DNA from: Hypholoma sublateritium FD-334 SS-4
Taxonomy: Eukaryota; Basidiomycota; Agaricomycetes; Agaricales; Strophariaceae
Length of the DNA: 64,000 nucleotides
NCBI GenBank assembly: GCA_000827495.1
Contig: KN817530.1
Location: forward strand, 601,631-665,630
Direction: 5' to 3'
Positions 23,233 to 34,384 of this stretch are shown here, piece after piece. Below the pieces are notes generated by a model. The model worked only from the letters and a program-made list of their open reading frames with translations. It searched no databases and was not told where the DNA came from. The translations under genes and the position numbers were made by a program. Each line of letters begins with the position of its first letter. The stretch's first letter is position 1.

Positions 23233-25344
23233 TTAAGACAGTGTCTGGATGAAGTTCATTGAAAAAGAAGCAAGGGTGCTCTGTAAATAAGGGAAGCCAT
23301 ACCCAAACATCCCATCCGGTTTCGGTGAAAACAGATCGTCATTAAAGGATAGTTGAGTACTACCCGTCATTAGTTGGTCGAAGTCCGACATATCACCGAG
23401 GAACTGTAGGTCTTGATGGCCAAGGCTAATATTAATGTCGGTCTGGGGTGGAAGAGTAGGAGATACCGGCTGCGGAGAATTGATGGAGGACAAACTTGAA
23501 GTCCTGCTCCCAAAGGAAGAACTAGAGTCAAATGAAGTGATCCTACTCCCAGAAGATGCCGCGGATTCAACGGATGTCACCATGCTTCTAGACGACGGCA
23601 AAGAATCAACAGACGAGACCCTGCTTACAGAGGGAGATGTGGCTTCCAGAGTCACCACCCCCATTGCAGGAGGGGAGGTAAATTCAAGAGTCGACACCCA
23701 GCTTACAGCAGGTAGCGCGGTTTCCGTCACCTTCGCGCTACTTGTACGGGATGGCATGGATGCAAGAGAGGATGCTCTGCTTCCGAAGGATGTCGCCGAC
23801 ACATCATGTGCCCTGGAAGAGCGATGGGGTGCTAAAGCTGAGATGTGAGAATAAGGATGGTATTTTGAGGGGTAACGTTTTGGAAACGGAGCAGCTTTGG
23901 GTAGTCGAGATTGTTTAGTCACTGTGGGAGATAAAGTGGTCTGTAGTGGTTGAGGGGAGCCCAGTGCAAAGGATGTGTCGCTGAATGGGGCTTTCGTCGC
24001 TTGCTTAGGAGAGGTCGGAGGTCGAGAGGTCAAAATGAAGGCCGGATGTGGCGCACAAGGGGCAATCGTCGTCGTGGCAAAGAACCAAGGGGTTTGTGTT
24101 TGAGAGCGGAACGATGATTTGCGTTTGCTCTTCGACGCGCCGTCACGTATGTTTAGCTTTGCCGCAAAAGTAGAAATGAAGGTGTCCATGTTAATATTCG
24201 ATCGAGTTGTGGATTGATATGAGGGCGTGCGGGGCCACGTCGGATGAGGGAAAGTAAAAGTGGTATCTGATTGGAAATGGTAGATTGCCGTGGAAGGGGA
24301 GAAAGGACTAGGAAAAATGCGAGATTTAGTAGCATGATCTGATGCGTACGAAGCAACTGCCTGAGGGATATATTAAGTACTCATTCTGCTTGGAAATCGC
24401 AAAACTACTCACTATTTCGTTGGTAAATGAATTAATTTCTCCATTTCCGGGAATATATTCCTGGTTCGAGGTAATTATCAGCTCCGGTTGATCATCTAAT
24501 TTTGCGGTTGCAGAAGTAGAGAAAGCCTGTTTCTCTGATGACACAGAAAAATTGTGGGAGTTGTTAGGTTGCATTCTGTTTATAGTTCTTCCGTTTTCTT
24601 TGGCCCGTTTTCGATGATTCTGGAACTAAAAGTTGCATGCATAAACGTGCAATCTCCACTTGTGCGACCATATGTGACGACTTACCCAAACCTCTATTTG
24701 TCGAGGAGTCATGGTAGTTTTCTGCGCTAGGACTTGTCGATCTGGGGCTGAGGGGTATGCATTTCTCTCGAAGTACTTTTCCAATAACGGTGTAAATTCC
24801 TATCCAAAGAGAAGAGCGACGATGAAAACCAAGCGACACGACTGAGGTTATACTGTCCTACCGCATTGAAAGGAACTTTCTTGGGCTCGGAGTTCGAGAC
24901 AAACTTTGCGCACAGAGCAATGACTTCATCCTTCATCGCAGATAGGCGATGTGCATATGTCGATTCATAGACTTTGCGCAGCCTTTCCATGAAAAGGGGA
25001 AGAGGAAGCGCATTACTAGCCTGAGGAACTTTGCAAAGGTTTGTACATGCTTCTTCATATTTTTGACGGTGAAGCTGTTGGAGTTGGTGTAGACTATGTC
25101 GATATTTCTGATTAATATTGATGAGAGCTTGAGGTGAGAGCACCAATCCATTGAAGGCATGGCCAATATCTTCAGGGAGAGGAAGATCAAGTGATGGGAT
25201 GGGATGGGTGCGATTGGAATTGGAGGACGTTTGATATGTTCCCTGCAAGAACTTTTCAGTTAACAGGAGAGTATTTTGGACTTCTTGTTGCAGGGCTCGC
25301 AGAGAGTCGGTTCTGGAGGGGGATGCATTGGTGGAGTCCTTCAT
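23233..25344 (-). CDS. HD2: HD2 homeodomain mating-type protein
   Basis: Transcription factor of the HD mating-type locus, whose dimer with HD1 from a compatible mate controls dikaryon formation. The N-terminal about 140 residues (ALQQEVQNTLLLTEKF, LININQKYRHSLHQLQQLHR) form the helical, allele-specific dimerisation region. A typical (non-TALE) homeodomain follows, split by two introns: EFTPLLEKYFERNAYPSAPD, then MTPRQIEVW|FQNHRKRAKENGR, with the recognition helix WFQNHRKR of fungal HD2 proteins. Downstream there is a long Ser/Pro/Thr-rich C-terminus (over 350 residues) with basic clusters (KSKRKSS) as candidate nuclear signals and six 13-residue repeats. ATG 25344 (MKDSTNASPSRTDS) is the first ATG; upstream in frame only GTG occurs. 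Divergent with HD1. Confidence 0.93.
23482..23715 (-). repeat. 39-bp tandem repeat (six units) in the HD2 C-terminal coding region
   Basis: Six consecutive 13-residue units can be laid out in HD2: LPAVSWVSTLEFT, SPPAMGVVTLEAT, SPSVSRVSSVDSL, PSSRSMVTSVESA, ASSGSRITSFDSS, SSFGSRTSSLSSI. A hydrophobic-Thr/Ser-hydrophobic-acidic core recurs at the same place. The DNA shows the same 39-bp period. Confidence 0.75.
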
Positions 25345-25675
25345 GTGTCGAAGTTGAACGCTGAAAGGTTGTGGAAGCACGTTAAGGTCCTTACGACCAG
25401 AGGTCTTTGGCCGGTTTAGTTTGGCACTGTTTGACGGTGGGTGCTGGGAGAGTTACTTAAACAATGGGAGAGCTGAACGACTTTGGTCGTATTTGTATTA
25501 CCATAATGGGCGGACAATGCAGTGGATTTTGATCGCAACCCCGTTTAATGCGGTGAAAGCCCATTATTCCCAAGCTCCCAGCTATTCGCTCGGCAGCTTG
25601 ACCTCCTTCCCCCATCTTCTCTCCACATAACTCTGGTCGATCGCCTCTACGCTATAGCTTTCTCAAGGTGCTAGA
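25345..25675. promoter_or_regulatory. Shared divergent HD1/HD2 promoter
   Basis: 331 bp between the two start codons. It contains an inverted repeat, ATAATGGGC (25503-25511) and GCCCATTAT (25559-25567), lying near the middle. Both homeodomain genes must be controlled from here. Confidence 0.7.
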
Positions 25676-27823
25676 ATGAGTGCCATCGACGTGAGGGTTC
25701 GTAAAGCTCTATCTTCTCTGGAATCCGGCTTCTTTTCCGCGTTGCGCAATGGTCTGGAGGCTCTAGTCTCCTTTGACACAGCATGGCTCTCGTTTACAAC
25801 CGAAGTTGAGACATGCATAGACTCGCTTCAAGAAGACACCAAATCGAAAATATATTCTTTTGCGACAACAGCAAATATTATTTCCTCCATGCTCTTGGAA
25901 GTCGACACTGCCGTGGTCAATATTTATCCCCAATTTCGTGAAGACATAAGCAAAATTCTTCCAGACCGCTTTCGTGAATTAACCATTCAAGATAAATCTG
26001 AATTTTCACGTCAGTATTCGTCTTTCTTGGATTTTGGGACAGGTGTTAATCAACATCTATTGGTTCTCAGGTGCTCAAACAAATGCGTCCTATATTCCTA
26101 TGGCCTACAAATGGTTGCTAGAAAATCTTCACAATCCTTATCCAACCAAGGAAGCACGCCTAGAGATATCCGAATCCTCTGATTCATCTTTGAAAGATGT
26201 TGATGCCTGGTTTATCGATGCCAGAAAGCGCATTGGATGGAATCAACTTCGCAGAGAGCACTTTCCGAAGCGGGGGGATCTCATCAAAGCTGCCACATGT
26301 TTTTTCAAACAATCTCAGGCTGCTACCCTAGTGTCAAAATCTCTACGGTCTACGCTGGCTGCCAATCGATACCACGAATTTGCTTACGAATTTGTGCAGA
26401 TGGAGGCGTGTGCGCGCGAACTTTATTCTGGCAAGCTTTCCCCATCGGAATTCGCAGAAGAACTCGAAAAACCAGGTCTTACAAACGTACAAAACTTGGA
26501 CACTCATGATCAAGAAAGACCAGGGCGCGGGCGACCTGGCCTCAAAGCGGACCAACGGTCGTCATATCCATCACCAGAACATTCCCCTGGTCGGGACACT
26601 AGGTCTTTATCACCGCTATCGCCACCAACACCTTTGTATGCTAGTATTCGCAACGAAGATAGCGGCCGAAAGCGAAAGCGATCGATATCGCCTGCTGAGA
26701 CCTTGTCCGACGGTGAACAGAGTGTGTCGCATACGGCAAAACGCAGCAGGTCAGTACACCGTTTTCATTCATTGGTCATGTGTTTCATGCTACGTTTTCT
26801 ATAGAATCAATGTAGCGGAGTCGCTGCCATCGCCTGCTACATCGGTCGATGACTCTTTGCCAGAGGAAACATCACATAATGCATTGATACCCACGTCACC
26901 AATCATCTCCGCTCAGCCATCTGGCAAACGCAAACGCGCTCTGTCGGATGTTGACGATCGTGTTCAAAAACGTCCACACGTCATCCCGCGTACCCAGCGC
27001 ATTTCTTTTTCCGATCCAATACGCCCCGCCGAGAGACTAACCGGAATGAATCTGGAGGATCTCATCGTGGACGTATTTGGACCGAACAACGAGTATGCTT
27101 ATGGCGCAGCTCCAGCTACATCGCCATCCTTCGATGAAATCAACCAATTCGAGATAGAATTTCAGTATGACTTTCCATATGATATTATGCCTGAAGATGG
27201 CCTTTACCGTGACGAGTCTGGTACGTCCAATAATTTTTTCAAAGGTGTGTCTTCATATCATATTAAATCAATTATTTTGGCGACTAGAATCTCCTGGCGA
27301 CACTCCTGAAATGGATAATGTTGCCTTACCGCAACCGCAAGTTCCGATTATGAACCACGTTAATGACATGACCGCATACGATGTTGGGAATGGTAAGTTT
27401 ACTTCTCCCGAATTATATCATTCATTCGAATAACGGTGATTAGTGGCCTCAAATTCCGATATCCCTCTTGCATGGGCCGGCTTTAATATGACTTCTGCAG
27501 CACCTTGTTCCGAATTCTGGCAAGCTGAACAGGCGCTCACAAACAATGCAAGCATGTTAGCATCAGACTGGCCTGACGATTGCATGCCTATCGGTCTCGA
27601 GAACCTTCCGCCTCAAACATTCTGGTCTCATCTGGATGATATCTCAAACAACGCGACTGACTACTACAACCTACCCACTACCTCGTTGGGAACTCTGTTT
27701 CCGAATTTCACACCGACCAAGACGCCCGAACAGCTCTCTTATTTCGATAAATATCAGAAGATCAACCAACTGCAACAACTACTCGCTCAGGTTGAAGTAT
27801 TAAACTCTGAACTTGCCCTATAA
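25676..27823 (+). CDS. HD1: HD1 homeodomain mating-type protein (TALE type)
   Basis: Partner of HD2 in the mating-type locus. The N-terminal about 110 residues (MSAIDVRVRKALSSLESGFF ... ILPDRFRELTIQDKSEFS) are the variable specificity/dimerisation region. After an intron at 26010-26070 comes a TALE-type homeodomain: NASYIPMAYKWLLENLHNPY, PTKEARLEISESSDSSLKDV, DAWFIDARKRIGWNQLRREH. The WF-I-RRIGW recognition helix is typical of mushroom HD1. Basic clusters (GRKRKRS, GKRKRALSD, VQKRPH) serve as likely nuclear signals. The C-terminal half is acidic and Ser/Pro-rich, a probable activation region, ending in a leucine/glutamine helix (INQLQQLLAQVEVLNSEL). Further introns lie at about 26751-26805, 27222-27289 and 27397-27443. 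Convergent with MIP. Confidence 0.93.
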
Positions 27824-28306
27824 TCTCGCTCTCTTACCCTAATTTATTGCATAACGCTTCGCTGTACTCACTGTCAATAATCGCATCTGTACCGCTCCTC
27901 ACATACCACGTTGTCCCCCTACCTGTCGCCATTTGTCATTCGATCCCGTTTTCTATCCGCTATCCGCCATCACATTGATCTTAATAACTTTACGATGTTA
28001 TCAGTTTCCCATCTGCATTGGTCCTGAGAAGTTAACTAAATTGTACCTGTTATCATGCTATGTCTGCTTCCCTGCTCTATCTGATCTGACCCACACACCC
28101 TATTGCTATTTAGTCGTTATTACCCATTTCATGCGAACATCTTGATTAGAATCGTGTTACTGCGCTTTGCTTTGTTCTCGTGGGTGCGTTCACGTATACA
28201 TCCAATTTAAGATTCGGTTTTGTTTGTGTGCATGATTGTCACATTCAAAAATTGAATATGCCGCCCTATATTATTATAACGTATGCAAGTTTATATTTCC
28301 CCCACG
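27824..28306. other. Convergent 3' region of HD1 and MIP
   Basis: 483 bp, T-rich, between the HD1 stop and the MIP stop. No open frame with a recognisable product. Confidence 0.6.
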
Positions 28307-30791
28307 TCAGTGTCTCCCGGGTTGTCCGACCTCGTCTTCGATCCTCCAACGACCCACCTCGCGCATAGCCTCCGTGTCCCCTTCTTTTAGCTCCGGCGCG
28401 TTTAGTAACATGCTAACCATGGCCCACGGGTCCTTCCCGCCGCCGTACTGCAGCACTTCGTGCTTGTACTTCTCACCCGTCTCGCGGTTGAGCGGGTCGT
28501 CCGCAAAGACGTTCCGCCACACGCGCGACGCGATGGCACGGTCGAATAGATACGAATAATACGTCGCACCGTACCCAAATAAGTGCCCGAACTGCGTCTG
28601 GAACGACGTCCCCGGGACATGCGGCATCAGCCCGCGCGTGTCGTGCAGCCTCGCAAGCTCGGACGTCGAGTCAAACGCAGGGTCGAGGACAGCGGGGGAG
28701 TGGTACACCTGGTCGATCGCGGCGAGCAAGATCTGCGAGTAGGTGTCGATGGAGTTGCACGGGTCGCTGTGGTGGTTCCCGATTTGACGCGTCGTGGAGG
28801 TTTCGTCGACGTCGAATAGAGACAGCACTATTGGCGAGTTCAGGAAGTGCTCCATGAGGATTGAGGGAAGTTCTACGAAGTCAGTCGCACAGCGAGTGCC
28901 GGCCACGTTTTGGTATTCAGTACGGCCAATCATAGCTAGACGGCCCCCAAGTTAGAAATATAGATACGTAGTGGAGATTATTGCTCACAATGCATTGCGT
29001 GTCCCATTTCATGGAACAGGGTCAAAACTTCATGCCACTCTAAAATTGTTGGTCCCTTCGTTACTGACGGCCGCGAGAATTCGCAAAGCAAGACCACCAG
29101 CGGGAGTTGGAAGACACCATCTTGGTTGGGTAATCGGTGTCGCTTCACGGCTTCAAATTCTTCGGATTCACGGACGCGTGCCTCCGCTCCGTCAAATGTG
29201 AGATCACCGTGGGTATCATCATCGTCGGTGCGCCGCGAACAACGAACAGTGTAATGTGCAGCGCCGCTGGTCTTCCCACGACGCGCAAATAGATCAGCGT
29301 ATATCCATCCAATGACGCCTTTTTCTTGGTCCACCACTTCTAGTTTGTGCACATCCGCGTGCCACACTTCGCCAGATGCGGAGTCTGCTGGGCGGAGGGA
29401 GATTCCGTATAAATTTTGGAAGAGGCGCGAGAGACCCATGAACACGGTGCCGAGTGTCAAGGGGGGAAGGGGTATAGGCGGTGCCGGCGCCTCGGGCGGG
29501 CAGTAGAAATCCCTGTCCCATGCTTGGATGATGGGCAGAGACGATAGACCGTGATGAGCTTGCTTCCGCTGGCTCAGGGTGTGGAGCGCACGCTTCGCGA
29601 ACGGGCGGGTATGCTTCATTAGGGCATCGAGGAAATTATACACATTATCTGCCAACAATAGCACGCCGGTCAGTTCCTGGCCAGTCGGAAGATAGGTCGT
29701 GCCAGCGTACCTGGAGTCTTGGCCATTTTATCGTCGAGTGTCATGTGGCCGAAGCTGTCCCGTCCCACTAAGCGCGCAAGCTCTGCTCGTTTGCGCAGCA
29801 GGGTCTCCAGGACCTCTATTTGCTCGGGGGTGCTTGAGTTGGCTGCCAAATATATCCGCCGTCGAGGTTCCTCCTCGGGAGCGGTGCGCATAATCATGTG
29901 CGCTTGCATGGAGCCTGGATAAACAAGTAGGTCACGCTGAGTGAACTTGGCTTGTAGCTGCAATCTGACCCCCATGCCCTTGTCCTGTAGTCCTGCCAGT
30001 TCTGAAGGCTTGATTGACGTCGGGAGGCGGGGAGCGTTGACTCCGTCGAGAAACTTCCGTCCGAGAACAAGAATGTCAGATGAGAGAGAAACGAATTTAT
30101 TGCGTTCGGCTGGAGGAAGGTCAATGGCAGATTTCTCAAAGTCGCGCCAGAATATGAGGGCAGTCTGGTGTGCCTCAGGGCTAAGCGTCTTGACTATTGA
30201 AGGGTCGGATAACACGGCTTTCAGTACCTGCATTCTTTATATCGGTAACGATGTTGATCAAGATGGTTTATAGCTACGCACCTCGTAGAGCCCAACATCA
30301 GTATTTAATACGTTCATAAATTCGCATAAAGATTCGTACGCCCGATTGGCGGCGTCCACCCAGACACGCTCGGGATGTGCATTGCGGACCAGCTCTGCGA
30401 GGTCGATTACACCACATAAAATATCGCTGAGACGATCTAAGTTCTTGACGACCTTGAGCAGTTCTTCGCGAGAGTCCCTTGCGCGAAGTATGCGCTCTGT
30501 CAACAATTGGGCGCGTACAAGGGTGGCCGTTGACAGAGATATAAGGGATGAGGGATGAGTTAGAGAAGGATGCCCGAAGAGACCTGTAGGGGCTAAGGGC
30601 GAAGCGCCGAATATCGACTTCGGATTGTCGAAGAGGCTGATTAATGCTCTGTCGTCGACAGTGGCGGGTATGTGGTGCCGGACGGCGGTGGATAATGACC
30701 TCGCATCCTGCTTGGAAAAAAGGCAGCCACGAAAGCGGAACAAGGGCTTTGTAGAATTCCCTGCAAGGATCTTCGCAGAGCGAGAAAGCAT
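28307..30791 (-). CDS. MIP: Mitochondrial intermediate peptidase (M3 metallopeptidase)
   Basis: Zinc peptidase of the mitochondrial matrix that removes an octapeptide from imported precursors already cut by MPP. The zinc motif is [14 protein letters not shown] (H-E-x-x-H, 28993-29013 region), with a further Glu downstream in the same domain. Other blocks are [59 protein letters not shown], and [20 protein letters not shown] with the C-terminal [15 protein letters not shown]. The start [20 protein letters not shown] is an Arg/Ser-rich transit peptide. Length is normal (about 770 residues after removal of introns). In Agaricomycetes MIP is the classical flank of the HD mating-type locus, and here it lies next to HD1. 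Confidence 0.95.
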
Positions 30792-31106
30792 AAAGACGAG
30801 GCAAGCAGCGGGCCTGCCAAATTTTGGACACCGAGAGCCACGTCCCGGAAGACCTCACGTGCACCTCCAATCCATCCGCTCCTATTGGCCGATCCCCTCC
30901 CCGTCCCCGCCGCTGGCTTTACTGCTGCCAAAACACTTTCGTCAAGGTATTTCATTATTATGAGCTGCTATATAAATACAATGCGAGCGCAACACCTGAT
31001 GTAATGTAACGGATGAGTCGATGAATGAGGTTAGATATCAATCAAGTGAAAAAGAAATCTACTAAACTATGTACAGGCGAATGTAAGAAGTGAAACAAAA
31101 AACTAA
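30792..31106. other. Intergenic upstream of MIP
   Basis: 315 bp that include the MIP promoter and the 3' end of the next minus-strand gene. No gene seen. Confidence 0.5.
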
Positions 31107-33288
31107 CTAGGACGAATGCTTTGGAGATGACACTGTATCCCCGCTGTTACCCGTCGCGCCGTATGATTGACCGTTCGATACCGGGAGTGAGGACCCGTTG
31201 GTATGCTTGCCATTTGTTCTGGTAGTGTCCGTCTGGTGAGGTGAAGGCATAGGAGGGCCGGCCAACGCATCAGTAGGCGTCGGTTCGACACTAGCTACTG
31301 GCTCAACGGCATAAACCCAGAACTTGGACCGTTTCTTTCCAGCTATCTGCTCCAGTGCAATTTCCGTGGGTTTCAGGGCTGCGGCACCAGAAGTCTTCAC
31401 TCGTACGCCATTGGCTACCCCTGTTTTCTCGACCCCAGCTGTGTCATTCGAATGAATGCTGTCCACGTCCATACTATCTTCGGTTCGCGCACGTTTTCGA
31501 GGTGGTTCTGCATCTTGAGATATATCAGGTCCGCCCAGGCGACTAGAACGACGCTCGCCGCGCCATAGAGCGGAATCTGAAGAACCTTCGCGCTTGCCAT
31601 TGTGATTTACGACGGTAGTTCGAGTTGAGCGTCGAGTACCAGCTGGAGCTACTCCGCGGCCCCGCCGAGGAGCGGATTCGTCAGCGAAATTCAAAAAATC
31701 TTGCTCATATTCATCGTCCTGGTGGTCCTCTTCTTGATATGTGTACGCGTCTCCATCATCCTACAATCCAAAAATAGGCCGTCAGCTGAGAGATTCAGAC
31801 GATAATGCTGACTTTACACATGCCTCGCTATCCATTTCGTTGTTATACACATAATCTGGTTTCTGGGTTTTCCTCCTAGTCCGAGTCTGTCGTATTTCGG
31901 CCTGCGCGAGAAGCAGGCGCTTATTTTCCATCTTCCTGCGAGCTTTTGCAACACGCTATATTTTAGAATGATTTTAGCACGGGGTTAAAGCGATAAGCAA
32001 AAGAATCTAGATGAAAGCCGTGCCACATTTGTATTTTGACACCAAGTTTGCATTTCTCACTATGTAGACACGTGAAGAGATCTTTACTCACCGCCAACTC
32101 TGCATCAACTGCTTCAATACGATCTTCGAGGGCTTTGATCAAGTTAATGTGTCCTGTTTCGAGTTTTGTTCGTTTCTGGCCTTTCTTGGGTGGGGCTGGC
32201 GCTGACTCTTTCAGATCTGCGATAGTAGAAAGGTATTCTTCACGAGTCGACGAAACGGTCTGAAACGTTGCCGTCATCTTCCAAGGATTCGTAGAAATAT
32301 ATATCCGCGGTGAATCTGTAATGGCGAAGAGGGCATTTAAGTTTGGTGTACATCGCCAGAACCGAAAATAAAACACAAGGCCTCAAGGCGGACTAGAAAG
32401 AAGCATACGATATTTCACTGGCAAATACACGCAAATAGGAAGGCCACGAAGAATAGTGAAAGAAACTGCACGGACCATCTGCTACCCAATAACGTTTACG
32501 GTGCGAGTCTTGTCCAATAGGTATTAATTGAAGGCGTTCTTGGCTTTTTGGATCGACGGCAGTCGAAGTAGCAGCAGTTTTCTTATGCTTATTGTGCATA
32601 ACGCCCCACGCGTTGTCAATCGTCGCCTTGATCTCCGGAGCATGGCTTAGTTGTAGCTCAACTAGTTGTCGTAGAATTTTGAGCTGCAAGACCAGGATGC
32701 CACATTATGAGCATCGGCCACCTCAAACATAAAAATTGGCGTACTTTAAAATCCCAGCTCGTCGTGAAAAAGCCACCTTCCAGTCCATCAAAGGGATCTA
32801 TGTTAGCCCTCAAGTCCTCGTTCCAAAAGATAGTTCGTTCGGTTGACTTGAAGTATTCGGAGAGAACGCTCGCCACCGTGGAAGAAATTTGGTCCGTGCT
32901 GCAGTCACAGAAGCACGGTCAGCGCATTCTACACGCCAGGTAACGTGAAATAACACGCGAATACCTCAAGTTACGCGTCTGGGGTTTGAGGTTGACGATA
33001 AATTGCACTAAAACTTGAGTTATAATGTTGTTTGGCTCTTTCAACATGAGCGCTTCCTCAAAGCTATAGCAAGGACAAAGCACATTTCAGCTCGTACAAT
33101 TGGTGGATGCAGTGCAGGGTGAATGCGTACTCCATTGGTGTCTCCAATCCTTCAACTTTGTTTCGAAGATTGGTGAACTTGCAAATGAACGAGTATACGA
33201 ACAGTGATTCCCAGCGATCCGCTGGATGAATTGCGGCGGACGGAGGGCATACATGAGCCTTTATGTCCGATGGTCGAGAGCTAGCCAT
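31107..33288 (-). CDS. WHIM/DDT-type chromatin-remodelling protein
   Basis: Nuclear protein resembling the DDT-WHIM module of ISWI partners and RSF1-like proteins. The N-terminal half has RWESLFVYSFICKFTNLRNK, ETPMEYAFTLHCIHQLYELK and FWNEDLRANIDPFDGLEGGF. Next is the WHIM1-like KILRQLVELQLSHAPEIKAT, and the diagnostic RLQLIPIGQDSHRKRYWVAD joined to DSPRIYISTNPWK (G-x-D-x-x-x-R-Y-W). A helical segment with GHINLIKALEDRIEAVDAEL follows. The C-terminal about 300 residues are low complexity, with acidic EEDHQDDEYEQD and Arg-rich RRGRGVAPAGTRRSTR, SRLGG. It probably reads nucleosome spacing as part of a remodeler; partner unknown. ATG 33288 starts MASSRPSDIKAH. At least five introns. Confidence 0.75.
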
Positions 33289-33637
33289 GTGTAGGACCTC
33301 GCGAGTAACGCGACGGGCCTGTGCGTAGCTAGATAGCGTGGGGGTAAAGACGGAGTTTGTTGGGAAGACTGAAAAGTATATTTGATTCTTTTACAGTAAG
33401 TAGTCTTATTTTGTACCGGAATGCGGAACAAATATGTTACAATAGCAGCACCGTACTAGGTCACCAAATTACTCCGTAACCTACCGCAGTTGTGGCACAC
33501 ACCCAGGAGCAATAGCTAGTCTCACATGTAGATACTATTGCACTGAGCCAACTCTTGTGAACCAGAATGCGAATATATAACCAGACAAGACACAGGAAAC
33601 CCAACGAAGCGACAATCCAGGTTGAACGCAGCGTATA
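33289..33637. other. Intergenic between WHIM gene and FAM32A homologue
   Basis: 349 bp between genes in tandem on the minus strand. It holds the WHIM-gene promoter. No gene seen. Confidence 0.6.
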
Positions 33638-34195
33638 TTATCCAGGTCCAACCTACGGTGATGGTTATTAATTTTGTACACGACGTGGTTCGTGCAAGAC
33701 CAGTGCCCACCTTAGGAATATCATGATGTTCACTAAGAGACTCTAGATGCGCGTTAAATTCGCTGACACGGTCCTTGTGAGTCTTGTGTGCTAGTTTAGC
33801 TATGCGTTGTTCGAGCTGAATATAAACCGAATCAGTATTCTGGCCATGAAATTAGAAATAATTGGACATACTCGGCGCTTCTGGACCTCTTCGAAACGTC
33901 GCTCAGCTTCTGTTTTGCGGACAGAACTACCGGCGAGTGCTGGAGAGTTACGGCCACTTCCAGACGCGATAGCATCTTTGCTATCATGCTGTGATATTAG
34001 ATCTTTGATTCTCTCAAGGTCCTCCTCTTTCGTGGCGGCTTCAGATTTGACTTTAGATTTCTTCTTTTTTCTGTTAATCTGTTTAGTATTGATGGTCTCT
34101 GATGGATGAGAAACTTACTTCTTCACAATGCCACCCTCCGCCACCCCTCCTTTGAGTTTGAGGGAGCCACCAGGCCGAAAGTCGTAATCCGACAT
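33638..34195 (-). CDS. FAM32A-like nuclear/spliceosomal protein
   Basis: Short, Lys-rich protein (about 115 residues) with the FAM32A plan: N-terminal PGGSLKLKGGVAEGG, then a basic run KKKKSKVKSE, a middle helix (KTEAERRFEEVQKRR) and the strongly conserved C-terminus LEQRIAKLAHKTHKDRVSEF, NAHLESLSEHHDIPKVGPG. In animals FAM32A sits at the catalytic centre of the spliceosome and assists exon ligation; a similar role here is inferred. Three introns; the last coding exon is only 15 nt (V-G-P-G-stop). ATG 34195. Divergent with the TMEM115-like gene, 189 bp between starts. Confidence 0.88.
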
Positions 34196-34384
34196 GGTGG
34201 GGAAGAGCCTAAGACCGACAGTTGATGGCGTTCACCGGGTTGTGGACCTTAAAATGGAAGTGCACGTGCCAACGTTCTTCCCTGCGGTTCGAGGGCTCGG
34301 GTGACTGTCTCTCGTGTTGCTCTTCACAAGACTCCTACTAGCATATCTGTCGCTCTCGGCGTGCTAGTAACCGCTTGCCATAAA

